A stretch of DNA of 64,000 nucleotides, from positions 1,488,001-1,552,000 of the forward strand of contig NC_025261.1 in the NCBI RefSeq assembly GCF_000740895.1, given 5' to 3'. A program made the translations under genes and the position numbers. Positions within the stretch are counted from its first letter, which is position 1. Every line of letters starts with the position of its first letter. Positions 21,476-31,900 of the stretch are shown here, piece after piece. The notes under the pieces are model-generated. The model was not told the DNA's origin and searched no databases. It saw nothing but the letters and a program-made list of their open reading frames with translations. This stretch comes from Theileria orientalis strain Shintoku. Lineage: Eukaryota > Apicomplexa > Aconoidasida > Piroplasmida > Theileriidae.

Positions 21476-22192
21476 CTAAGGTGGCCTCAGCCTCTTATCA
21501 GTGCGATCCCCGTAAGTGGCAAGGGCAGGAGCGAGTTTGGCATGGAGCTTGTACGTTAACACGTGAGCAGTGAGTCCCTTCTGCACGAGTCGACCGAACA
21601 AGTAGGCCTGGTTGTGGACGTAGTGGATTTGCAGGTGAGCGAAGTCGACGAGCTCCTCCAAAGTGCCAAGCACACTGACCTTGCCCCTGAGACCGGAGTA
21701 GAATTTGAACTGCCGAGTTAAGCTGTAGCGAGTCCAGAAACCGAGAAGGGCAACAAACCAATTCTTGCAGTCGGAGAAGGCTAAGAGCTCCACCAGTGTC
21801 TCATCAGAGTCCACGAAGAGGAACTTGTGCTGCTTCAGCTTGTGTCCGAGGGCGGCGCAGGCGAAGCCGTCGGCGATCGAGCCCTGATAACTGTCCGTGG
21901 GCACCAAGTGAGTGAACCTTAGCCTGGGAGCCATGAAGCCGTCACCGTCAGTCACGCCCACGTGGTGGAAGACGGTAAGCTTCTGACGAAGGTCAAAAAC
22001 GCGCTCGCTTAGTTCCATGGGGGCCCCGAAGGCAGTTCCAAAGGCAAGGATAGCAGCAGCTAGGGCGTTCCTCTTGATCAGACTAACGATAATGCACACG
22101 ACATCCGCCACGAAAAGGTAAGAAAACAAGTCTGGCGATGCTGATCCAACTAACGTTCCTGATGAATAAGCTAGGCCGTTGTCCCCGAACAT
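21476..22192 (-). CDS. Hypothetical protein, orphan 238-aa ORF
   Basis: An uninterrupted single-exon ORF on the minus strand, much richer in G+C than its flanks. An N-terminal hydrophobic region (about residues 24-55, SYLFVADVVCIIVSLI then ALAAAILAFGTAFG) could form one or two membrane spans. The rest is soluble and ends with a basic tail (RTDKRLRPP). I do not recognise the family. It borders the ABC transporter island. The opposite strand has no comparable frame, which supports this strand. Confidence 0.5.
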   Translation of the reverse strand: MFGDNGLAYSSGTLVGSASPDLFSYLFVADVVCIIVSLIKRNALAAAILAFGTAFGAPMELSERVFDLRQKLTVFHHVGVTDGDGFMAPRLRFTHLVPTDSYQGSIADGFACAALGHKLKQHKFLFVDSDETLVELLAFSDCKNWFVALLGFWTRYSLTRQFKFYSGLRGKVSVLGTLEELVDFAHLQIHYVHNQAYLFGRLVQKGLTAHVLTYKLHAKLAPALATYGDRTDKRLRPP

Positions 22193-23397
22193 TACGAGTA
22201 ATATCGAACCATGTAGGTGTCGTGGAAACGTGATAGCAATGGTGTTTGTTAGTAAGCCTTGAGATAAATCTTAAAATATCATTGAAAATTAAGACATTTT
22301 TAAAGGAAACTAGAAAAGCATCATCTGTTCACATCATTTTTAACTAAATCTCTAAAATTGTGGACATACTTAGTGTATTATAACAAAATATTATGTTAAG
22401 CTTTCTTGAGCTTAACTACCAATTTTAAGCAAATTTCCAAACCATTTGCTATATTGAATTATCAAAAAATCCCAAATAATACTGGATTCCACAAAAAAGT
22501 CCAAAAATATATAAGCCTTGCCAATTAATTACACTTGATTACATCCAGGGAGTATCTCTTACTGTCTATAGTTAATTGTGGAATCTTTTCAGCAAAATTT
22601 TTTATATTTATTATAAATTAGGGTCTATAAGAATTATTAAAGTGAGTTAAAAAGTGAAGAATGAGAATAAAGGTGTATAATTATCGAGAGGGACTGTATA
22701 TTCAAGAATTGAAGAACAAAATGTATAAATTGATATAAAAACTAACAGAAGCGATGGAGAACAATTAAATAAGTGATATCCCACAGTCCTAACTCAAATT
22801 TGATATGTGTTCGTGAAATTAGTGGCTATAGTGATGCATGTAATATCAAATAAAAAATAAGTGACCAAATTAAATAAAATCCTTATAAATATTAAACAAC
22901 CTAAAGTGTTAATTTTATGTTATTTAAAAAATTAACTTAAATATTTAATAAACTGTTGAAGTGGTGATAAACTGGCTTTATAATATATTGGACACATTAT
23001 CAAAATAAAAATTTAAAAATAAAAAAATTAGCAAAAAATTTTGTTATCCAATAATGACCATTTAGATTATATGTGTTGTCTATAATTGTGTGTCGAACAG
23101 TTGTGGTTGATTTGATGACATAAAATTTTTTACACACCAACACCATTAGCTATCATCATTGATAGAATCCTATAATTATCTATTATTTTACATTTATGAA
23201 AGTGTTAAAAATTTTGTTTTGTCAAAATTGACAAGAAGACTAATTGCACATCAAGTTCCACTGAATAAGGTTACCAAAGAAATTATTAACACAAATATGA
23301 AAAAATATACATTAAAATATATTACAAAATGAGTTACACTGTACAATTCTGTGTTTTAGACAGTGGTATATTGCCATTGACTACATTTGGTCAATTG
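22193..23397. other. AT-rich intergenic region at the left border of the ABC island
   Basis: 1.2 kb with very high A+T and no open frame of interest. The last ~95 bases next to the ABC copy 1 stop codon resemble the same position downstream of copy 3 (34520-34618), so part of a shared 3' flank lies here. Confidence 0.55.
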
Positions 23398-26300
23398 TTA
23401 TGAATATTTTACACATTCTTCAATAATTGATGCGATAGACTCATTTGCTGCGATATCACTGGCTTTACAAGTTTTAACTAGTGAACCTTCGTGTATCACC
23501 CATACCGAGGTACAAGTTTTCAAGACTTTAACATCGTGTGCAGTGACGAACGTCGTACAGTGGTTGAAATATTTATGTAATAAATCGTATACGGGAACTT
23601 CCAATTCATCTTTTCTTGAACTTGCTTCTTCGTTAACATCTTCCTCCGGGGGTTCATCTACTATTATTATTCTAAAGAAGTCCCTGTACAGTACTAATCT
23701 TGCCAATGACAGTGTTCTGAGTTGAGTAGTAGATAGTAACATATCACTTTCATCTCCAGGTTTAGTATATTTCTTTGTGATGGATTGAGCACCTTTTGTT
23801 TTCTGATGATACAAAAGAGGCTCCTCAGGTACCAAAATACTATCCAACTTATTAGCTCCAGGAAGCTCGTTAACGAAGTTCAAAAGACCACACTTATTTA
23901 AGGCGTCGTTTATATCGGCGTCACTGAACAATCTTCTAGGATCTAAAAATCTACGCACAGTCCAACCCTTAAATACAAAAGGCAGTTGTGGCAACACACC
24001 TATGATTTGTCGAAGGACAACCTTGGGGATATCATTCAGGTCTTTACCATCCAACATTACTTGGCCTGTTCTGTTTTCAATTATGTTCTGTAGTACTGAC
24101 AACAGGGTTGTCTTGCCAGCACCCGATCTTCCTACTATACCAATAATCTCTGCTTTATGAGCTGACACTGTGAGGTGTGTTAGAATCATATTCTCTGGGG
24201 TATGTATATTTATTGAATAGACACACACATCTTTTATTTCAACTCCCGAATGATATGAATTCATAAAAGATTCAACATCTAAAATGTGTATTTTAGGATT
24301 ATATAACATTTTTTGTATACCACACAATTTCTTATTCTCAAGCTTAAACTCAGCAGCTCTCCTCTTTAACAATTGATTTTTATTTACAGTAACACCTTTC
24401 CGGTTAGGATTAATAATAAATTCTTCATGAATATTGTGGAATCTGTCAAAAACTAATCCCTGGCCAGGAGGAACAAAATATTTAAATCTTTCAACGGGAA
24501 CCAAAATCTTTTCTATATACGAATACATCACTGCAAAGAAGTTGAATGATTTAAGAACATTTGAACATAAAGAAATCGCCAAACCGAAATATCCAACACT
24601 CATATTATATTTGGTATACTTATCCAACACAATGGGAATAACAAGAACAATGAATGTTGTGGATGAGAATATCCAATTAAAAGTTAATGATATCCAAGCT
24701 GTTACACCATTAATCAAAAAACGACACCTAGTCTTATAATCACGTTGTTCATAAAACCTTATTTCATAATCTGAATCTTTTTTAAAACTCCTGTTAACCG
24801 ATGATCCAGATATAGCATCTTCTATGACAGAGTTAACATGTAAACAAGTTTCATAATATGTAAAGTACATCATTTTAGTAGCAAACACAAATTTTACCAA
24901 CAAATATAGAATAAATAATAGTGCAAGAGCAAAAAATGGTATGGCAATCGGTATAAGATAAAACAGTGTAATTATGTTAATGAGAAGTTGCATCGATGAA
25001 AGTAAAAATAAAGATAAAAAAATACCAAAAACGTCATCGATATTCATAATATCACACGAGAAATATGTCATCATATGACTAACATGTTTCTTGATTTTAA
25101 CTACCGACGAACTATTTTTAAAGATTGAATTCACACAATATTCACTCAGTTTACGAGATAACGTATAACAAGCTATGGTTATGGAAATGGTTGCTATAAA
25201 TGATATAATCATTATTATTGAAACAAACATTGTGATAATTTTAAATGAAAACTTACTGTGTGTTTTTATTTTATCAAAATCAATTTGAACACCATTCTTA
25301 TAGTCATTAATATTATTAGATATGTAATCAGACAACCTTGTTGACAAGACATATTTTATACTATCCATAACATTAATTCCAATATACAACACAATGTACA
25401 AAATGAATAGGAACAGGGCGGGAGAAAGGACTATCTTATATGGGTTTAATTTAGCACCTCCTAATAACTTGTCAGATACAGATTTGAATGAGATAGAATA
25501 TAACGATTTGGTAACTTCCACACGACCTAGTCTACTACTGGATCCTGAAGAACATAGACTTAACATATCCTTTGTCATTGCATTCAACTGGCACGGTTGA
25601 TCTAGTGGTGACAGATAATTAAACTCGACAGTTCTTTTTATATTTTTAACAAAATCATGTAAATGTGCACAGAATTTCAATGATTCGTCCTTAACTTCAT
25701 AAACTGGAACATTATAGTATACACTTAAATCAGTCGATTTGAGAGATGTTTCAAGACTTTGTTTAGATGCGGTTAAAACAACTGACAGGTCATCCTTTAC
25801 CAATAATCCAGTTTTTACATTAAACAGGTTATTGAACATAATCTTAATTACGTAGGGATCAAGGCACTGGAACGAGGCATCCAAACACATTAAGAACGAA
25901 CACTTGCTGTTATTATACTCCTTGTTGACTTTATGGAACACCAAATAAGCATATATTGCACGAGCCAACTCCACTCTCACTCTCTGACGTCCACTGAGTG
26001 AATGTGCATTATCTGACACTACTCTGAGGTCACCCTTATCCCAGGTTGATATGTCAAGTTCTAGTTCAACAGCCTTCAGCACAGTGTTGTACAGTTGTTC
26101 ATCAAACTTATAACCAAATACAATGTTGGATCTAATTGTACCCTGTTGTAGGAATATATCTTGTGATGCATAGAATATTGGCATTGATGTGTGTAATGGT
26201 ACAACAGCCATTGAGCCACCAACTAGGGTCATCTCACCAAGCATTGTTTTGATAAAGTTAGATTTACCAGAACCCTTGGATCCTGTGACAATAGCCATCT

Positions 26301-27921
26301 CACCACGTTTTAGTTCAAAGTTGACATCTGTCAAAAAAGGTTCGTAGTTTTTGTTTAGTAAGTCATTGCGTGTGTGAACCCATGTGAATGAGGCGTTTTT
26401 GTAGTATACAACAGAATCTTTTGGGATTTTGTTCGTGGTATAACTTATATCAGAAGAAACTTGGGTAGAACCAACAAATTTAGTGTCAACAGAATAAAAG
26501 TTAGGTGATGAGTCTTTAATCAATTTATCCATTCTTTTAAAAGATACCACTGACATACCAACTACCTTTAATGCTCTTGGTATTACAAACAATGAGTGAA
26601 CAATTCTCAAAAATATATAGAATGATGCCATTAGTGAAGCAGTATCTACATCTGTAATTACAGAGGCATCAACCACCGATTTTACAAAATATCTTTGAAT
26701 AATATAAAAGGTGACATTCATACAAACAACATATAGTGTGTTGTTAAAATGAAATAGGAAAAATACCAATACTAGTAATGCAAGTTCGTTGTTTCTAGCC
26801 TTATTAATAATGTTAATTGCAATATCATCATATAACATCTTCTTAATAAGTGGCAAAAATGGGAACATATCATTACACTTAGTGATTTTATAATCTCTCA
26901 AATAAAAAACAAATCTAAGGGTTAAAATATTTATAACCTCAACAAACAGCATAAGAAATGTAAATACTAGTCCAACAACATATAAAACCCACAATTTCAT
27001 TTTAAGTCCGTATGAAAGTAAAAATATACCGTATCCAAAATCTGTGGCAAACTCAATTATATGCTTTACTGCTTCAAATGTCAGTGAAAAATAATAAGTA
27101 TCGTTCCATTCATAAGAAAACAATTTAGGACTAATATCCTTGTTCTGGTATCTCATAGCTTCGCAGTAAAATGGGTTTTTAGAACATTCTGAGTCAGGTG
27201 AACAACTGTGCAATACTTGATTACAAACTTGTAATTGGTTAGATCCATTAATATTATTATAAAATTTACGCCTATAGCACAGTAAATGTTGAAATAAACT
27301 CAGTGACAAAAGATAGTGAACAACATAAATTAACCTTTGAATATAAAAATGTAAATTATCTATAATCAGTCCGTCCAATATTTGAAAACCTACAATAGCT
27401 GCCAATAGTCCAAATGCTTTAGGTATTTTTATAGACTCATCACTCAAAAACTTAAGAAGCTTTTGAACTAAAATTACTATGCTCATACTTAAAACATTAG
27501 TGACAACCAAACCTAAACTTAAAACAAGGAATCGCTTCCAAAATGTTAAGAAAAGGGCACGGCATAATATTGACTTTGGCGGTTTAGAACCAGATTTAGA
27601 TCCATATACCTCATAACGTTCCAATCTGATTAAACTATCGGTGATGTGTTTAGAAAAGATTGGGTGCCAACGTAATATCTGGTCAGATACAGGCAATGGA
27701 TGATACTTATATGGTTCAATATTGCGTTTCGTCACTAAAAAAACCCATTTGGCGGCCCAATGGTAAAACAAATGCCGAAACGGCGTAAGTGTATCATAAA
27801 ATCTATATGCATCATCTCTTCTGTTCTTAAAATCGGATTTACGATACGGTTCACTTTCCCAATACATGGGATTAGGATCCTCCCCGACCTTTAGATTTTT
27901 ATTTACAGAAGGTGTATTCAT
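23398..27921 (-). CDS. Full-length ABC transporter, ABCC-like, copy 1 (NBD1 signature altered to LSGRQ)
   Basis: Single-exon ORF of 1507 aa with TMD1-NBD1-TMD2-NBD2 order. TMD1 spans about residues 130-460. NBD1 has Walker A GSKGSGKSN near 547, a signature SLSGRQRVRVELARAIY near 642 and a Walker B-like MCLDASFQCLD near 680. TMD2 spans about 835-1150. NBD2 has Walker A GRSGAGKTTLL near 1265, a degenerate signature STTQLRTLSLARLVLY and Walker B IIIVDEPPEED near 1425. The usual LSGGQ of NBD1 carries Gly to Arg, caused by one base (gacgtcc where the sister copies have gacctcc). NBD2 lacks a canonical LSGGQ in all three copies. The order resembles ABCC/MRP exporters; substrate is unknown. The C-terminal ~54 residues are identical to copies 2 and 3. 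Confidence 0.9.
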   Translation of the reverse strand: MNTPSVNKNLKVGEDPNPMYWESEPYRKSDFKNRRDDAYRFYDTLTPFRHLFYHWAAKWVFLVTKRNIEPYKYHPLPVSDQILRWHPIFSKHITDSLIRLERYEVYGSKSGSKPPKSILCRALFLTFWKRFLVLSLGLVVTNVLSMSIVILVQKLLKFLSDESIKIPKAFGLLAAIVGFQILDGLIIDNLHFYIQRLIYVVHYLLSLSLFQHLLCYRRKFYNNINGSNQLQVCNQVLHSCSPDSECSKNPFYCEAMRYQNKDISPKLFSYEWNDTYYFSLTFEAVKHIIEFATDFGYGIFLLSYGLKMKLWVLYVVGLVFTFLMLFVEVINILTLRFVFYLRDYKITKCNDMFPFLPLIKKMLYDDIAINIINKARNNELALLVLVFFLFHFNNTLYVVCMNVTFYIIQRYFVKSVVDASVITDVDTASLMASFYIFLRIVHSLFVIPRALKVVGMSVVSFKRMDKLIKDSSPNFYSVDTKFVGSTQVSSDISYTTNKIPKDSVVYYKNASFTWVHTRNDLLNKNYEPFLTDVNFELKRGEMAIVTGSKGSGKSNFIKTMLGEMTLVGGSMAVVPLHTSMPIFYASQDIFLQQGTIRSNIVFGYKFDEQLYNTVLKAVELELDISTWDKGDLRVVSDNAHSLSGRQRVRVELARAIYAYLVFHKVNKEYNNSKCSFLMCLDASFQCLDPYVIKIMFNNLFNVKTGLLVKDDLSVVLTASKQSLETSLKSTDLSVYYNVPVYEVKDESLKFCAHLHDFVKNIKRTVEFNYLSPLDQPCQLNAMTKDMLSLCSSGSSSRLGRVEVTKSLYSISFKSVSDKLLGGAKLNPYKIVLSPALFLFILYIVLYIGINVMDSIKYVLSTRLSDYISNNINDYKNGVQIDFDKIKTHSKFSFKIITMFVSIIMIISFIATISITIACYTLSRKLSEYCVNSIFKNSSSVVKIKKHVSHMMTYFSCDIMNIDDVFGIFLSLFLLSSMQLLINIITLFYLIPIAIPFFALALLFILYLLVKFVFATKMMYFTYYETCLHVNSVIEDAISGSSVNRSFKKDSDYEIRFYEQRDYKTRCRFLINGVTAWISLTFNWIFSSTTFIVLVIPIVLDKYTKYNMSVGYFGLAISLCSNVLKSFNFFAVMYSYIEKILVPVERFKYFVPPGQGLVFDRFHNIHEEFIINPNRKGVTVNKNQLLKRRAAEFKLENKKLCGIQKMLYNPKIHILDVESFMNSYHSGVEIKDVCVYSINIHTPENMILTHLTVSAHKAEIIGIVGRSGAGKTTLLSVLQNIIENRTGQVMLDGKDLNDIPKVVLRQIIGVLPQLPFVFKGWTVRRFLDPRRLFSDADINDALNKCGLLNFVNELPGANKLDSILVPEEPLLYHQKTKGAQSITKKYTKPGDESDMLLSTTQLRTLSLARLVLYRDFFRIIIVDEPPEEDVNEEASSRKDELEVPVYDLLHKYFNHCTTFVTAHDVKVLKTCTSVWVIHEGSLVKTCKASDIAANESIASIIEECVKYS

Positions 27922-28965
27922 TTTATAAATTAATATTATTATATATTTCCTGTTTAATAATATTTAATTAAAAGAATGGTTTTATCGAATCGAACAACAT
28001 TTAATATCAACTCTGATAAATCTCCACATTAAATAGTGAATAAAAATCCGAATTCCAAAACTTAAAATATCGAATAAACATTAACTTTTATTTATGTTTG
28101 TTTTCAAATTTATACACTAAATTATATTAACCTAGATATAAGTTAACACGAGGATGTGTTATGGTCCCCATTCTTAGAAAGACCAATATCCAAAAGATAA
28201 GATTTAATATAGATTCCAATTTAAGCTCCGTGATTATTATAATAAATAAATATTAAAGTTTTCGGTGTATTGAAAATATGTTATCGAGGTTGACGATAAG
28301 GTATTAAATAATATTCATATTCTTAATAAAAACCTTTGTTTACTACAAAGATATTTGCTTTCCTATATTATTATTGATAGGAAAATGATCAAATTAAAAT
28401 AAAATAGTACGTCCAATACTATATATCAAATTTAATATGAGTTTTAACACCCAGTAAGTTCCTTTATTCTTAAGTTTTATTGATAAGAACCATTAATTAC
28501 TATTGTTTACATGGTTTTAGGCTATCTCTGCAGCTTTGAATGGTTTAATTCCACTTCCTTTGTTATGAATAGGAATTGTAATTTTTTCTTCGTTTATTTT
28601 TATTTTAAATTTATATAAAGTTTCAGACTTTGTCCCATCCATTCTTTACAGTTGACAAGCCCGTACCAAACTTTACATATGACAAGATCTTTTAACTTAA
28701 ATCCCCATGTTTGTTAAATGTCAACATCGCTCACACCTGGCACATTTATACTATTTAGATTCTATTTGGAATCTTGATAAACTATGGGTAGAATCATTCT
28801 ATAATTCCACTGAATCATAGTTTAATGTATATAAATACAATATAATATTAATTTTAATGTGAATAATGGTGAATAAAATTTTATGACATATACCAGAGAC
28901 GTATATTACATTAGGCAACAATTAAAACAAGTTATGTGTTGCCATTGACTACATTTGGTCAATTG
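27922..28965. other. Intergenic region between ABC copies 1 and 2
   Basis: About 1 kb of AT-rich DNA with no gene. It contains the upstream region of copy 1, which is not like the 772-bp upstream block shared by copies 2 and 3. The final ~35 bases before the copy 2 stop codon match the 3' flanks of the other copies. Confidence 0.55.
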
Positions 28966-31900
28966 TTATGAATATTTTACACATTCTTCAATAATTGATG
29001 CGATAGACTCATTTGCTGCGATATCACTGGCTTTACAAGTTTTAACTAGTGAACCTTCGTGTATCACCCATACCGAGGTACAAGTTTTCAAGACTTTAAC
29101 ATCGTGTGCAGTGACGAACGTCGTACAGTGACCAAAGTATTTGCGTAGAAGATTATAAATTTCAATTCCTTGATCGTCCGATTTAGCACGCTTCTCTTCA
29201 GCCAAGTCTTCTTGTGGAGGTTCGTCTACAACTATCATTCTATAAAAATCTTTGTACAGGACTAATCTTGCAAACATTAAAGTTCTGATTTGTGTGCTTG
29301 ATAATAGCTTACAGTTGCCGAAATAATGTTTGTTCAACTCAATATAGTTGTTTTCATTTTCGCTTCTATTTTTGGATTGGTTCGTATCTGAATGTGAGTC
29401 AATTAAATCCCCATCAGGAATTATAACAGTGTCTAACCCTTTAGAGCCAGGCAGAGTGTTAACAAATTCTAGGAAACTGCACTTATCCAAAGCTTCATAG
29501 ATTTCATGATCAGGAAACAAATTTCTAGGATCTAGGAATCTACGGATAGTCCAACCTTTGAATAAGAATGGTAGTTGTGGAACAACACCAATAACTTGTC
29601 GAAGGACAACCTTGGGTAAATCGTTCAAATCCTTGCCATCTAATACTACGTGACCTGTTCTGTTTTCGTTTATGTTTTGTAATGCTGATAAGAGAGTTGT
29701 TTTACCTGCGCCTGTCTTACCAATTACCCCAATAATTTCAGATTTATGTGCTGAGACAGAAAGGTGTTTTAAAATCATATTATCTGAATTACGGTCAAGT
29801 GAGGCATAAATACAAACGTTTTGCAACTTTATACCCGAATGATCTGATGATAGATAACGGTCAACATCGAGGAAGTGTATCCTAGGATGATAAAAGAATT
29901 TTCGTAGACGATAAAATTTTTTATTTTCCGCTCGGAACTCAATTGATCTTCTTTTCAACAATTGTTTTTTGTCCAGGAAACTAACTTTTTTATCTGATTG
30001 ATTAACGACATATTCTTCGTGGGTGTTAGGACATGGATCGAACGTGAGCTTTTGGCCCAGAGGAATGAAATACTGAAACCTTTCAATTGAACCCATTAAC
30101 ATTTGAACACAAGCATAAATTAAGGCGAAGTTGCTATATGATTTGATCACATTTGTGCAGAGAGATAGAGCCAAACCAAAATAACCGACGGTCATTTTAT
30201 ATTTGGAGTATTTGTCCAAAACGATTGGGATAACCAGAATAATGAATGTGGTTATTGAGAACATCCAAGTAAACACGACGGTGGACCATGAAACGACTGC
30301 AGCGAAAAGGAACTTGGTTCTAGCATTATAATCCCTTTGTTCCAAAAAATCTCTAATTAGATCAGAATTTCTATTGAAACTTCGGTAAACAGGCGACCCT
30401 AAGATGGTACGTTCAATAACAGTGTTAAGGTGGGCAAGTGATTCAAAAAACCCAAAGTTCAATGTACTGACGGACCCGATATATCTCCTTAAAACATAAA
30501 CATAAGTTAAAATTATAGTGACTGCGATAAATGGGATGGAAAAAGGAATCACATAAAACAATGTAATTATGTTAGTGACCGTCTGAATGAACGAGAATAA
30601 CAATAAAGCAAAAAATAACCCTGTAATATCATCAATCATCATAAGATCGCAAGAAATGAAGGTTAAAACTTGACTTATCTGTTTTTTAATTTTAACGACA
30701 GACGAACTATAATTGAACATAGTTTTGATACAGTATTCGTGGAGTTTGCGACATGAAATCAATGAACCCACTGAAATTGCTACGGTGGCCAAAAATGACA
30801 ATATAATGATGATTGATACAAACATGACAGTAACACCGAGGGCAGAATTAGTATGTGTTTTGACTTTGTCGAGATCGACGTAATTACCCTTGTCGTATTC
30901 GTTGATGTTATTGATGATGTAGTCTGATAGGTTCGTAGACAAGATAAATTTACCATAGTCCATTGCGCTCAATGCCACAGTAAGAATAATGTACATTGAG
31001 AAAGTGAAAAGTGCAGGCTTCATATACACAAAATATGGATTAAACTTAATGCCTGCTAAGTGATCCTTGACGTATGTCTTAAAAGACTCACGGTAAATTT
31101 CCTTGTTAACCTCGGCACGACCGCATTTGGAATTGGCACTTGATAAACATATACCGAGCATATTGTTGTTCAAGCTGTTCAGCGTATAAGGGCCGGGTTT
31201 AGCAAAGGTCGAAAAGTTGAAATCGCCGTCGTGCTTATTGTTCTTCATAAAGTCGTGCAAGTTACTAAAGAACTTTAATTCCTTGGTTTTTATGTTATAA
31301 ATTGGCACATTCGGAAACTGATTGGGATCAGATGGATTCATACATGTTTGAAGACCCTGTTTCGATGACGATAAAACAACACTTAAATCATCCTTTACCA
31401 ATAATCCAGTTCTTACATTAAACAGGTTATTGAACATGATCTTAATTACGTAGGGATCAAGGCACTGGAACGAGGCATCCAAACACATTAAGAACGAACA
31501 CTTGCTGTTATTATACTCCTTGTTGACTTTATGGAACACCAAATAAGCATATATTGCACGAGCCAACTCCACTCTCACTCTCTGACCTCCACTGAGTGAA
31601 TGTGCATTATCTGACACAACTCTGAGGTCACCCTTATCCCAGGTTGATATGTCAAGTTCTAGTTCAACAGCCTTCAGCACAGTGTTGTACAGTTGTTCAT
31701 CAAACTTATAACCAAATACAATGTTGGATCTAATTGTACCCTGTTGTAGGAATATATCTTGTGATGCATAGAATATTGGCATTGATGTGTGTAATGGTAC
31801 AACAGCCATTGAGCCACCAACTAGGGTCATCTCACCAAGCATTGTTTTGATAAAGTTAGATTTACCAGAACCTTGAGAACCGGTAATTATGGCTATATCG

